64,000 bases of DNA, taken from assembly GCA_022592435.1 (NCBI GenBank), contig JABYQS010000168.1, positions 1-64,000 of the forward strand, read 5' to 3'. This stretch comes from Cerioporus squamosus. Taxonomy: Eukaryota; Basidiomycota; Agaricomycetes; Polyporales; Polyporaceae. How positions within the stretch are numbered: position 1 is the first letter of the stretch; each line of letters starts with the position of its first letter. Below, in pieces: positions 1 to 11,330 of this stretch. The notes under the pieces were generated by a model. The model was not told the origin of the DNA, made no database searches, and was given only the letters and a program-made list of their open reading frames with translations. The position numbers and the translations under genes were made by a program.

Positions 1-442
1 GTGGGGTGCGAACGGGAGGTTCAGGCCTTTCAGGCCCTTCCAAGTCCTCGGGCTGTAGGAGCCGGAATTGCCACATATCTATTACGATGCCACCCGGCGT
101 GTGGCGACCTCCAGGATGCAAGCGGACGTCGAGGACCCCGCCAGTGTATGGGTAGTCACCAGCCCACAGACCTAACATAGGTCCATAGGGGAGTAGCAAC
201 CGAGTGTAGATGGTGTACCATGACCGTCCACCGAAGTGTTCAATGTCATGGAGGTCGTATAGGGCCGAGAGACTACGCCAAATGGACTCCTGATTTGCTA
301 AGTCGTGTAAGCTACGAGAGCAGCTGAGTAGACGAAGAAGGTCTAGGGGCGAGAGGAAGCGGAGGATGTGGAGGAGCACATCGTATGGCAGTTCAGCGAC
401 AGAGCTGATGGGGACGATGTTAGGACGGAAGTCGTCGGCCAT
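1..442 (-). CDS. F-box protein, FBXO31-like, 5' part only (cut by window edge)
   Basis: Reading the minus strand from the ATG at 442 gives 147 codons with no stop up to the window edge. Residues about 15-60 form an F-box (start ELPYDVLLHILRFLSPLD, then a run of Leu/Ser and IWRSL), the segment that would dock an SCF ubiquitin ligase through Skp1. After it comes LGLWAGDYPYTGGVLDVRL, close in layout to the matching part of the second F-box gene at 33844 (LGRWCSDYPFAGNIMEFRL), so the two are paralogs. The C-terminal half that would bind a substrate lies outside the window. It follows IML1 on the same strand, 661 bp downstream of its stop. The inverted duplication predicts a partner copy just beyond position 64000. 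F-box assignment is confident; substrate unknown. Confidence 0.8.
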   Translation of the reverse strand, partial: MADDFRPNIVPISSVAELPYDVLLHILRFLSPLDLLRLLSCSRSLHDLANQESIWRSLSALYDLHDIEHFGGRSWYTIYTRLLLPYGPMLGLWAGDYPYTGGVLDVRLHPGGRHTPGGIVIDMWQFRLLQPEDLEGPERPEPPVRTP

Positions 443-1103
443 AGTCTGTTCTGGTCAAGCATACGGGTGAGGGGTGAGTTTTGGCGAGCTGCAGGACCAT
501 GAGTCCATGAGACTCGACCCAATCATATACGCATGTCTTCTGTCCAGGATCGTTAGATAAGTCAAACTGCTTCAAGATAAGCTCGAACGTCGGGACCGCA
601 CCTCTTATCAGAGCCGGAACTGTCCCTTGTACCGGAAGTGTTTAAGGGAGCCAATGCGGGAAGGGGAGGATATAAAACACCGTAAGACCGTGTCGCCTTT
701 CTGTGCTCACGCGGCAGAATCAGGGTGCGTGTTTGCCATATGTCGGAATGATGACCTCAAAACTTGTGATAAGGGTCCCGTTACGTCGAGACCGACGCTC
801 AAGGGACACTAGAAGTGCAGCATTTAAGCGAGATGAAGTGAGAGACCATCGCGGCATCCGCCGTGGATATGTCGAGTCCTGAGAACAGAAGCGAGGTCAG
901 CCAAGTCGACGTATACTCAACGATTGTCCGGCTTCACCTATCGTGTAGACACCGGGATCCGATGACATACCGGCATGTCATGTCGATGTGGTCGTGTCCG
1001 CCCGCGAGTCACAAGGTATCATATTTCCTGGGAACGGTGATGATGACATATGGGCGAACACATCCGACTAACGCACGATGTGCGCATCATGGAATAGTCA
1101 GGT
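443..1103. other. Intergenic region between IML1 and the F-box gene
   Basis: This 661-bp stretch lies between the stop of IML1 (1104) and the start of the F-box gene (442), both on the minus strand. It should hold the IML1 terminator and the F-box promoter. A TATA-like AT-rich patch is visible near 669-676. I see no convincing gene; the small open frames here lack conserved features. Confidence 0.5.
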
Positions 1104-4100
1104 TCATATACGCAATGGCGGAGGCTCCTCAGGAGCATGGTCTAAGTGCGCGATCTCTTCGTCGTAAAACCGTGTGAGTATGTCTCTGTCCGAGCAGAAC
1201 TGATGGAGTTTGAGACGGATCTCTTCCGCCGCAGCGGCGGGCCGCTGGTACTTGAGTGCCGTCCCGATACGACCAGGTGCCATGAGACGATTGGTAAGGA
1301 AGAGGAACCCTTGGGAACCTCCAAGGACTTGGACAAAGGCAACCCCAGAACGATGGACCCACTGAGAGTACTTGTATTGCGATCGCCGGTAGGAGTAGTC
1401 GACGTCCACCTGGTCGTTGTAATGGCCAGCGCCCTCGATATCCAGGACGAAGCCCCACTTACGCAAGAGGGCGGACTCGAAGTAATGCATCGCTTCCACG
1501 CCCTCGGGTAACCGCCTGCCAACGTCGGACAGCGATGGCGGTGGGACGGCGAGGGGAATAGGGAAACACGACTGGAAAGCGTTCTTCTCCCTGATATCGC
1601 TGATCTGGTCCACATACGCTTCGACCAGCTTCAGACCATATCGCTCTATGGTTCTACTCCACTGGCGCAGTAGATCATCTATGAGGCGCGCGGTAGTCCC
1701 GATCCAATGGAGTTCAAAGTGGAAGCACGTCGCGGGGTTGTGAATAATGTCGTGATGCAGGATGACCGATTCGGCCTGATCGCTTTGCTGTGCACACAAA
1801 GTCAGTCGGACCCGCATGGGAAATATCCAGGAATACATGCCTTCTTGGGGTCAACATCGACGACCAGGCTCTGGCTGAGTATGAGCCGTTTCTTAGGTCG
1901 TCGTCCGGGATGGGACGTCCGAGGAGAGCTTATACCGCGCGCGTTTGCATCTTCATGCTTCGCCGGGCGAGAGAACCAACCAGCTCTCGGGGTCACTGGG
2001 ACGATGTACTCGCCTCGCAGCACGTAGAAGTAATGTCTGCGTCACAAGCACGTATTAGCCAGAACATTCGTGACGACATGTGAGGGTCACTCACCCATCC
2101 AAGAAGCCATGTGTGCCCCGGCAATGCTCGAACAGACCCTGCTCCATGAGCCGGGCGCCCCACTCCGCCGCCTGTTCGCGCGTGGAGACATCACGGAACT
2201 CTCGGATGAGCCAATTCACAAACTGTGTGCCAGTGAACGAGTTCTGGTATTTTCGACCATGCCACCTGTGCTCCTTGATTGGTACCCCGTCCTCCTCGCG
2301 CATGGCCTTGGCTATAGCAGGTAGTGGCATGTCGGCAATGTCGCGCTCGCTCTTGACCTTCTTCTTGAGCGGTCCCGCAGCATGGATCTCGTCGAGCTGC
2401 GCCGTGATCGACTCGTCGAGGATACATTGCGCGGGCCCGAGGTCGGTCGTGATGAATCGCACGGGGGGCGCCTGCTGACCAGGCTCGTCATGCCGGGCCT
2501 TCGAGAACAGCTCAGCCAGCTTGTCCATGCCAAGCAGCCTGATCTCCTCGTCGTTCAGCTTCTCGCCAGATGGCGCAACGCTCGTGTGTGGAGCCTCGTC
2601 GGTCGGGATCACGACGAACCGGGTACGCCAGTACCTGAGAGACTCATTGAACTTGTTCTCATAGCCGGCGACTAACATATCCAACCTGGTTGGACGCGAT
2701 CAGTTAGAAAAAGCACATATCATGAACGATGATACATACCGGTTCCAGCCATAACTCTCCATCCCATGCGAACGGAAAGTCGCCTTCAGTTCAGTATATC
2801 CCTCGCCGAGTTTCGGCCAGATGAGGAACTGGTAATCAAACGGATGCGTCCGGGGCATCCGACGCACATACCTCCGCACCTGGATCGAGTCGCCCGTGTA
2901 TATGATGTGGTGAATCTCGTTGCTCATACTCAGGTATACCGAGTCGTACGCAGAACGAAGCACCACTGCCGCCCCGATCGGCCTCGAGTTCGCGCTGTCG
3001 TCACCCGCATACGACTTGTTTCGGCGCAGCGTCGACCTCTGCATGTCCTGGGCTTGCTCGACAGTGCCCTTCGATGGCCGCAGGACGAACTGGAAGCCCT
3101 GTGCGAGGCGCACCGCGACCATCCCCCGCATCATTGCCAGTGCCCACGCACGTCGCATTTCGTCCGCACTTCCTTGCATCGGAGGCACGCGCACCAAGAA
3201 AGACTGCATCTCAGAGGGGTCGCATACGAAGTCGTACGAGAAAACGTCGTAGGAGGTCTCGAGCTCGTGCGTGGAGGGGAAGTGTTCGACCGTGAGCGGA
3301 AGACACGCGGGGGTGACCATCGCGCGCCACTTAATCTCATGCTTCGTCAGAGGACGAGGGAAGACATGCTGCCATCTGCGAGCGAGCGAGGCTTGTGCGT
3401 ACGGTACAGTCGCCATTGGCTTTGTCGGCTGGATGTAGATGGTGAGGTTTGTAGGGAGGATAGGGAGGTTGGCGACGCCGCTCAGTGTGCCTCTGCGCTT
3501 GCTTAGAATGTCATCGCGAGGAGGGGTACCGGTGGGAGAGTGTCGCGTGAGAGAACCCCGATGAGGAGGGGCGAGTTCGTCATCTGTCGTGCGCTGGCGG
3601 ATCGGGCGCGCCTTGCTCGCGCTCCTGATCGCGACTGGCTGAGGAGACCTGGGTGGGGGCCGTGACGCTGCAGGTGTTGGTACCAGGGAGGATGGCGTCA
3701 AAGGAGGTGTTGACCCACTTGCTCCGGTTACTGATACTGGCGATGTCTGCGGCTGGCTGACGCCACTCCGGAAGGGATACAAAAGCCACGTGGGAGCGAA
3801 CTTCGATATCCCAGACGTGGAGTTACGCGACGAGCTGTGGTCTCGAGGTCGGCTCGCGTCAGAACCAGATGCAGTGGCTCTAGAACTTCGTTGCGATCGC
3901 GAAGAGCGCGCGGACAGGATCGAAGCTTGAGATGGAGATGTGCTCAGGGTACCGCCGGATATAGCCACGGAGAGCCTTTGCTCCTTGTCTAGAGATAGGG
4001 GGTCGACCGACAGAGGGACTTGCGCTGGTCGCGGACTCTCTTGGATGGGAGAGATTCGAGACGTCTCGGAAGTGCGCATGGTAGATGACCGCTTCAAGTC

Positions 4101-6127
4101 GCTACCCCTGCTGAAGGACGAGCTGAGAGTGGGCGCGCTGCCACTGGAAGACAGCGAATTGCGAGCAGTAGGGTAGGGTCCGAGATCTGATCTGACACTG
4201 AAGACATCCATATCGAACTGGTCTGCCTCTTCCGATGAGATCAGCGTGGCCCTCTCGGAAACCGCCGACTTCGAGAGGTCGGAGTCCGTCGTGTCCGAGT
4301 TCCATTCATACGAGGGCGTATCGGTGCGATCCGGTAGTTGCCTGTCAAGGTAAGGGATCTCGATGTTGGATAGGACATCGTGGTCCAAGAGACCAAGCAT
4401 CTCGATTTCGTGCATCTTGGCACGCGACACGAACCTGCGGTGCACGTAAGCTCAGTAGACCCAGCGATCGCATGCACGAGAGACATACCTGTCCTTGCGG
4501 AAAGGGAGGTCCATTTGTCTATCCCAGAATGTGATCGGCATCCAGAACGGCTCCCACCAGAACAGCTCTGCCTCGCGAAGGCTACTATCGCCATTCCCAC
4601 TCGTGTCTCCGCCCCAGAGCGGGTCGACTGCGCGCGATCCGTATTTGGCGACCTCCGTCCTTACGTCTGGTTCTGCCCCTTTGAAGCAGAATATCGGCGA
4701 CTGATGCAGTGGGGGCTTCGCCAGGGATACGAGGTCTACCGCGAACCCCTGATCGAGCACGCGCGTCGTCGTCAGTCTCAGCAGCTGCTTCGACACGCGG
4801 AAGTAGCCCGTTCCTGGCGTGATGACAATCGTGGAGGAACCTGTGAGTGAGAGCGAGCGGTCGATGTAGTGTGCCTCTGTCGGATTGAGGCCCAGATTGA
4901 GCGCCTCCAGCAATGGCCCGTCGTGCGCGTATGAGAGCTGGCCTACCAGCCGGACGTGGTCGTGCGCGCCGAGGCCATCCGGTCCACAGGATCGGTGGAA
5001 GTGGTGTGCGAGCAGGATGTCGCGCTGGAAGGCCCAAAAGGAGTCCTTCAGAGAGACGAGCGTGGGCTTCCAGTCGTACAAGACTTCAAGATCGGTGATG
5101 ACTTTGTAGAAATCCTTGTACCAGCGACCCTCCTCGTCCCTCCGCAGTGGACCCGCCGCGTAGTCGATCTCGGAAGCATCATAGAAGACGCGCGAGACGA
5201 GAACGATGGTCACGATATGATTGGTGTTCATGTCCTTCCACCTGTCGAAGAGCGCAGGGAGAAACGAATGCACAATCTTCTCGTTGTAGCGTTCACCATC
5301 TCCGGCAAACTCCCAAAGTTCGCGGCACACTTGGATGAAGATGGTGACCTTCGCGGACAGCGAACGGTAGACGACCTTCGTTGCTGGCGAGATATACGCA
5401 GCAGATACCTGAGACCTAGTGAGCACGCATATAGGACGATACTTCGGCCCTTTACCTTTTGGCCATCGATGTACAGAGCCTGCACCTTCGCGGCAATGAC
5501 ACCGATAAACGACACTTGTTGTTCAACGTACAGACATTGGCCGACGAGGTCGCGACCGAGCCGCCACATGTCGTTTCGTCCGAGGTACTGGTCCTGGAAC
5601 ACGAACTCCACATAATCTGCGCTGAATTTCTCCTTGTCGACCTGACGTACAGTCGGCACTGCCCCTCCCTGCACAGAGACTGAGCTAACGACTCACCTTC
5701 GTCAGGGTAACCTCACTATTGCTCCTCAAGCCGAAGGTTTCGAGAACAGGCCTTGGAAGGGAGATCTTCGCATCCGCTCAGCCTCCATGACCACCTCTAC
5801 ATAGACATGAACACGTACCTGAAGCTGGTGCTTGACATTGATGTCCTCCGTCGGGACCACGAACAGAAAGCCAGGGGCGTGTTCCGGCACTGGCGACGTG
5901 ATGCAGATCAGGTCTCCCTCCTGGACTCCCGGCCAGTGTTTGTGATTGAGCTTGACCGTCGTGGTCACTGGCTCGTTCACCCATGCCGTGAGTATCCGCG
6001 AGTCGCCGACCTTCAACGGAGGCGCAGGGATTGTGATGGAGTTCGCCAGAGATGTGTTTCCGTAGGCAGACTGGACAGTATTGGACCGTTTGCGTCCAAT
6101 AGGTGCTTGCGACTCGGGGCGCGACAT
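1104..6127 (-). CDS. IML1: IML1/DEPDC5-family GATOR1 (SEACIT) subunit, left-arm copy
   Basis: IML1 is the catalytic-side subunit of the SEACIT/GATOR1 complex on the vacuole, which turns off TORC1 when amino acids are scarce by acting on the Gtr/Rag GTPases. Eight exons (6127-5819, 5765-5697, 5668-5456, 5408-4489, 4434-2740, 2685-2095, 2036-1841, 1787-1104) sum to 4677 nt, an exact 1558-residue frame, close to the yeast protein (about 1.6 kb residues). Visible parts: an N-terminal domain (about 1-200), the conserved IML1 core (VSAAYISPATKVVYRSLSAK onward), a Ser/Pro-rich linker, a DEP domain near 1190-1285 (WHGRKYQNSFTGTQFVNWL) and the conserved C-terminus. The intron between exons 7 and 8 starts with GC (AG|GCATGT), not GT. 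It is an almost identical mirror of the copy at 59276; in the 581-residue stretch around exon 5 I count only about six amino-acid differences. Confidence 0.93.
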
Positions 6128-6513
6128 TCCAGCTCAAATTATGGACAGATGAGGAAGTAGTCGGGCGCAGGAGTAGAAGACATGAGTACAGCGGCCGCAC
6201 AGGTCAAGAACACGTCGAGGACGACGGACAGTGCGTGTTCGCCGACCGAGACGGTGAGGAGGGCCAGCGATCTGAGCAGCCAGTGAGCTGCACTCCCGAG
6301 TCGATCCGTCCACGTGACGGTTCAATTTCTGGTCTTGAGTCTGCGGGCGTCTCAATTTCCTTCTGTGACCACCACTCTGACTTCGGACTTCCTTCAGCTC
6401 ACCGACCCTCGAAGTACGACACCAGTTCGTGGAAGAGAGGACAGAAGACTCGGATATCAATAAAACGGGGGTATATACTATAAGTACTCCTATCTGTGGC
6501 ACCAAGGACCAGC
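6128..6513. other. Intergenic region upstream of left IML1
   Basis: This stretch of 386 bp separates the 3' end of gene B from the IML1 start, both on the minus strand. It should contain the IML1 promoter. It is nearly identical to 58890-59275 in the other arm. It includes a TATA-like run (GTATATACTATAAG near 6470). No gene seen. Confidence 0.5.
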
Positions 6514-7713
6514 CTAGTGATCCCGCGACCCGCGCCTCGAAGGTACAAAGTTCAGGGCGGCGAACCTGTTGCTCGTAGCACTCCTCATCGAGGATTTATC
6601 ATCATCCTTTGCCAGCTTTCTCTGGGCCTTCGAACGCGACTGGATGAATTGACGAAGCGAATTGTCAGATGTCGGTCGACAAGCAAGGTATGGTTCACTA
6701 ACGCCATCGTGCAACAGTTTGGCGGCGGCCGCGAGAGAGGGGTAGGACTCGCTGCCGGTACCAGCCTCGGTGTTCTGCATCATACAGCGTCAGTGAGCTC
6801 GAGTATATAAGTGAGAGTGCATACTGACCTCTCGCCAGTTGTCGCTGTTAGAGCCGACGGGCTCGTTTCCGGTGCCAGGATCTCGGGGCTACGCCATCAT
6901 CGTATTAAACGCGCGTTGGTCTGAACCGCAGGAGGGAGGTACTTACTTTCCGCCAATTGTCGCTGTCAGCGCCTCCTCCAGGACGTTTCTCTCCCGAGAC
7001 AAACGACATGCGCGACCGTCCCGAGGCCACAGAGATACCTGAGCGCATTGAGAACGCGGCAGATTTCACTGTATAGCCCGAATTGAAGGAGGCTACTGAG
7101 CCCGCATATGACTGATGGTGCACGTTAGCAATGGCGATACAGCGGATGAGCGAGTGGGCTTCGACTTACAGCCTTGTCACACTCATTCTGCTTGTGGTCC
7201 TGTTTACCATGTCAGCGTTAAAGTGGGTAGATCATAGTTCCAAGACTTACTAGGCACTCGAGCGCGCAATTCACCGCAAAGTTCGGGTCCTCTCGGCACT
7301 TTGCTGTCCACTCCGCCCACTTTGCCTCGCAAGCATGTCTAATCTTCGTACATGCGTTATGGCCGAACACGCAGGGGTGCTCTGGAATATCCCCGGCTTC
7401 TCGTCCGGGCCACCGATTGATGAACTGTCTCTGGGTCTTGAATGGCCAGGCGAAGACAAACCCATCTTCTATTTCCCATTCTGGTAGAGAGTGGCAGTGC
7501 TCGGAGTTGTCGCAGTAGTCTCTGAATATGGGGAAAGAGAAAATCCGGAAGAGCTGAGGAAGTTCGGCGAGTGGCGTTCTATCCCAGCTCGCAGTGATGC
7601 AAACTATGTGGGAACCATCCTCCATCACAATACAAGGACGGACCTTCGTCGTCGCCTTCGGTTCGTGCTTGAGTCTCCTTGCGGCAACTCGGACCTTACG
7701 CAACACATCTCGG
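6514..7713 (-). pseudogene. Gene B, left copy, 3' part (hypothetical protein split by the LINE)
   Basis: This is the downstream part of a hypothetical basidiomycete gene whose first 152 nt lie at 25435-25284, on the far side of the inserted retrotransposon. Exons here are 7713-7251 (rest of exon 1), 7199-7170, 7111-6947, 6890-6831 and 6774-6514. The right-arm copy at 57531 is intact and gives the gene model. Exon 1 holds a conserved RPCIVMEDG...VCITASW patch; exons 3-5 are low-complexity Ser/Gly/Arg. I do not recognise a domain. Protein identity to the right copy is only about 70% in exon 1 but about 98% in exons 3-5, a sharp change near 7200. Unless the LINE were spliced out as antisense DNA, this copy cannot make the full protein. 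Confidence 0.8.
7702..7713. repeat. Target-site duplication of the LINE, left
   Basis: AACACATCTCGG is present here and again at 25272-25283, directly flanking the retrotransposon. Joining gene B across a single copy restores its reading frame (IADRDV followed by LRKVRVAARR, as in the right-arm copy). Confidence 0.92.
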
Positions 7714-7863
7714 GAGGGGACTCTCCTTGGCTTCGCACCACCACCTGCAGCTCTTTTCCCACGCTTTTTCGACCTTCTAGGGGGAGGTCAAAAGACGTGC
7801 GGTCTGGCAGCTTTTGGTCTGGTTTAGCATAGCTAGTTTCACCGGAGAGTTCTTTCGGACCCC

Positions 7864-9564
7864 ATGTTCAAACCGACGCAGCGAGCGGCGTCGAGGGCGG
7901 GCAGCACTCCCCCGACGGCCCCGACACCAACAAGCGCCCGGACGACCACGCCAGCGACAGCGACGGGACCGATGACGAGGCGATCGACTGCGAAGCGGCC
8001 GGCGACCCAACCGCAAGCCTTCGCAGAGGCGGAGAAGGACCTCCCCGACGTCGACGCGGCAATCCGGTTCCTGCAACAGAAAGCTCTCATTCCCGAGGGC
8101 GACACTGCCGTAACAGAAGCCGCCCTCGTCACCGGACTCCTTCATTTCGCTCTCGTCTCCCCCTCCCACGACCTCGCACGTAAAGGCCTCATTGCCTTCG
8201 CGTACTTGGCACGGGAGCTTTTCGCAAAGAACACCGCCCACACCATCGCCCAGACCGTTGCGGAACGAGCAGAAGAGCAACTCACCCTCCGGCTCGACGA
8301 ACACACGACGCGCATAGAAACGCAGATGGAAGAGGTCATGGGGGAGCTAGCGGCGGCAAGGAAGGAGCTGGGCGAGAGCGCAGGGAGGCTCAAGGACGCA
8401 TGCGATTGGGCTGGGCAGGCGGAGGCGGCGCTCACAGCTGCGCGGGTTGAGTTGGAGGCTGCGGGGTCCTCGCGGCCGGCCATGGGTGCGTCACACGCCC
8501 CCGCGACTACGCTAACGTTGGAGGCTGCACCGGCGCGCACGCGACGGGCGGTCAACCTTGCAGATTTGCTCCGACGACAGGTCCTAGTTCGCGGGGCCAC
8601 CCTCGACTCCCCCTCTGGCCAGCGACCCTCTGATGCTGATGTCTTGAAACGGGCGCACGACGCGCTGGACGCGCTGGCGGCGGCGGGCCTCACACCACCC
8701 AAGGACGGTGTGATCGAGTCCGCGAAGATCCTCTCACACGGCGACATCGTCTTTGTAGCATCCTCAGCCGCGATGGCGAAGTGGCTCGGGGGCCCGAACG
8801 TAGCCACGGTCTTCTCCCGCAAGATCGACCTCAAGGCACACGTCATCGAGCGCACCTACAAGCTGGTGGCGGAGCGCGTCCCGATCGATTTCGACCCCGG
8901 CGACTCTGCCGGACTTCGCGGGATCGAGGAGGCACACGGGCTCCGCAAGAACTCCATTGTACGGGCGGACTGGATCAAGCCGATAGCGAAGCGCTTCCCG
9001 GGCCAGCGGACGGCCTTCCTCATGCTCACCATCTCAGGAATACAGCATGCTAACGTCGCCCTCAAGGGCCTTCTCATTGCAGGCCGCCGTGTCCTAGTTC
9101 GTCGGGACATGGAGGAACCGAAACGCTGCGCGAGGTGCCAAAGCTACGACGGCCACTTCGCGCGCGAATGTCAGGCGGGACACGACACCTGCGCCAATTG
9201 TGCTGGCCACCACCCGACGTCGCAATGTGAAGTCGCCGACCCCGAGCGCTACCGCTGCGCCAACTGCAACGAGGACGGCCACGCGGCATGGGACCGCGGA
9301 TGCCCGGCTATGCGCGCGAAGGTACGCTCCCTCTATACGAGGCGTGCTGATGCTGGCTTTAGGTTCTTTGTCACCGACAACCCCGAGACGTGGGTTTCGG
9401 AGGAGGAGGAACTGGCCCGCGCGCCGCCGCCACCCACGGTGTGGTCGCAGGTTCAGCACCGTTTCGACCAGGCAGATCGAGGAATTGTGCCCGCACGCCG
9501 ACAAGCCCGTCTCGACAACTTCCTTAGCCAGCCTGCTCGCCCTCCCCCCTCTCGTCCTAACTAA
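7864..9564 (+). CDS. LINE ORF1: gag-like nucleic-acid-binding protein
   Basis: The frame encodes 566 residues. The N-terminal half has a helical, Ala/Glu-rich stretch (about 100-200) that could form a coiled coil for oligomer assembly. The C-terminal half has three zinc-knuckle-type motifs: CARCQSYDGHFAREC, CANCAGHHPTSQC and CANCNEDGHAAWDRGC (about residues 418-480). ORF1 proteins of this class coat the element RNA and help target-primed reverse transcription. The start chosen is the first ATG after the 5' UTR. The stop codon TAA overlaps the ATG of ORF2 as TAATG, which suggests coupled termination and re-initiation for ORF2. Confidence 0.9.
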   Translation: MFKPTQRAASRAGSTPPTAPTPTSARTTTPATATGPMTRRSTAKRPATQPQAFAEAEKDLPDVDAAIRFLQQKALIPEGDTAVTEAALVTGLLHFALVSPSHDLARKGLIAFAYLARELFAKNTAHTIAQTVAERAEEQLTLRLDEHTTRIETQMEEVMGELAAARKELGESAGRLKDACDWAGQAEAALTAARVELEAAGSSRPAMGASHAPATTLTLEAAPARTRRAVNLADLLRRQVLVRGATLDSPSGQRPSDADVLKRAHDALDALAAAGLTPPKDGVIESAKILSHGDIVFVASSAAMAKWLGGPNVATVFSRKIDLKAHVIERTYKLVAERVPIDFDPGDSAGLRGIEEAHGLRKNSIVRADWIKPIAKRFPGQRTAFLMLTISGIQHANVALKGLLIAGRRVLVRRDMEEPKRCARCQSYDGHFARECQAGHDTCANCAGHHPTSQCEVADPERYRCANCNEDGHAAWDRGCPAMRAKVRSLYTRRADAGFRFFVTDNPETWVSEEEELARAPPPPTVWSQVQHRFDQADRGIVPARRQARLDNFLSQPARPPPSRPN

Positions 9565-10462
9565 TGGCAGCACAACCCTCCCTTCCTACTCTACGCATCT
9601 GGCAGCAAAATTTAAACAAATCACTTAGCGCCTCGGACGACATGCTCAGTAAGGTCCTCACCTCAGACTACGACATCATCGCGATCCAGGAGCCGTACCT
9701 GGACCACCTCAACCTCACTCGGGCGACATCCCACTGGAGGGTGGTGTACCCCACGGTGCACCACGCCGACGGTGCTACTAGGACGCGCTCGGTACTACTC
9801 GTCAGCAGTCGACTGTCCACCAATGCCTGGAACCCCATCTCTGTCCCACACCCCGATGTCACCGCCATCACCGTCCGTACCGCTGGCGCCGCCACCGTCC
9901 ATCTGTTCAACCTGTATGTCGACTGCGAGCATGACCGCGGCATCGAGGCCGCTGTGCAAGAGACACGGAAGCTTAGGCCCGAGGAGGCAGACGATGACTC
10001 TGACGAGCAGATCCTCTGGCTAGGCGACTTCAATCGACACCACCAGCGCTGGGACAGCCCCAGCAATGACCATCTCTTCACACCGGCCACCATCACTCGC
10101 GCGGAGGTCCTCACGGGTTACCTGGATGCGATGGGTCTGACGATGGCGCTTCCTGCAGGGGTGCCGACGCTGGAGCACGCGCGTACCAAGAACCTGACCA
10201 GACCCGACAATGTCTTTTGTACCAGAGGCATCCTAGCCCATCTGCGCTCGTGCTCGGTAGTCTATGCTGCGCGTCCAGTCTGCGCTGACCACTACCCCAT
10301 TCAGACTGTCTTTGAGGTTCCCACAGCAGCAGCGGCACCGCGCCCACGACGTGACTTTCGGAAGGTGGACTGGGGAGAGTTTGACGCTGCCCTGGCGACG
10401 AAGATCGAGGCCCGTGCCTTTCCGACGACGATCACCTCCAGCGAGGAGTTCGACACGGTGCT

Positions 10463-10470
10463 CGATGAGT
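10463..10470. repeat. Target-site duplication of the KDZ transposon, left
   Basis: CGATGAGT occurs here and at 21629-21636, immediately outside the two inverted-repeat ends. Its removal with the element restores LINE ORF2. Confidence 0.93.
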
Positions 10471-11158
10471 CACCTGATCATCACAACAACGGTGGCTAGT
10501 TAGCCTGCCAAATCCATCAAAACTCCCGGCTAATTAGCCCCGGTTTCCTCTACACCTCCTAAGCGAATAAAGGGAGATAAATCCCCCTCGGCTAGTACCA
10601 GGGAACACTGGCAAGGCCGGGAGAGCGCGCTAAGCCATCAGGAGGCACTGCCCGCGTGATGGGGAGTCCGCGCCGGCGCTGTCCGCCACCGGCAAGTTCC
10701 CGCCGTCGTCCACGACGTCGAGCTCGCTGTCGCGCACAGCGAGCTCGAGATCTCGCTCGTCCCGCCATGTATTCGGCCCCAAATTTCGGCTGCCCCAGGT
10801 TATCGCGCCTCGCGAACACGATGGAGACAATAGCGCCCGCGATAGTATACAGCAATCGACCACAATTGAACATTGTCGGGCAAGTGGGCACATGGTCCGT
10901 GCGCGGCCAGGCACAGCACTGGCGTCATCAATCCGGGGCTTTTCCGTCCTTCTCGGAGACTCTGCCCAGACCTCCCTCCGCGTGACACTCGGCAGCTTCC
11001 GTCGGCGTCAGGGCGCTTCCCCGCCGTCGTCCACGACGTTGAGCTCGCTGTCGCGCACAGCGAGCTCGCGATCTCGCTCGTCCCGCCATGTATTCGGCCC
11101 AAAATTTCGGCTGCCCCAGGTTATCGCGTCTCGCGAACACGATGGAGACAATAGCGCC
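10471..11158. repeat. Left terminal inverted repeat of the KDZ element
   Basis: About 688 bp, matching 20941-21628 in reverse complement with only a couple of mismatches, both near the inner end. It contains subterminal repeat copies that probably bind the transposase (inference). Confidence 0.9.
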
Positions 11159-11330
11159 CGCGTTAGTCTACAGCAATTGACCACAATTGAACATTGTCGG
11201 GCAAGTGGGCACATGGTCCGTGCGCGGCCAGGCACAGGACTGGCGTCGGCCTTTCCGTCCTTCTCGGAGACTCCGCCCAGACTTTCCTCGCGTCGCTCGG
11301 CAGCTGCCGTCTTGCCGGTGGCAGTAATGA
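10660..11330. repeat. Subterminal tandem repeats, about 321-bp period
   Basis: A unit containing CCGCCATGTATTCGGCCC and TTGTCGGGCAAGTGGGCACA recurs with a spacing of about 321 bp (for example 10761 and 11082), with two copies and a partial third at this end. Only part of the array lies inside the inverted repeat; the inner partial copy is left-specific. Each unit also holds a GAGCTCGCTGTCGCGCACAG/CGAGCTC near-palindrome. Confidence 0.75.

Noticed and set aside
2766..3506. 246-codon frame opposite IML1 exon 5
   Set aside because: Antisense shadow of a GC-rich exon; Arg/His-rich composition typical of reverse frames.
10592..10891. Arg-rich frames inside the KDZ inverted repeats, present at both ends
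   Set aside because: Identical at both ends because of the inverted repeat; no start context, splice sites or domains.
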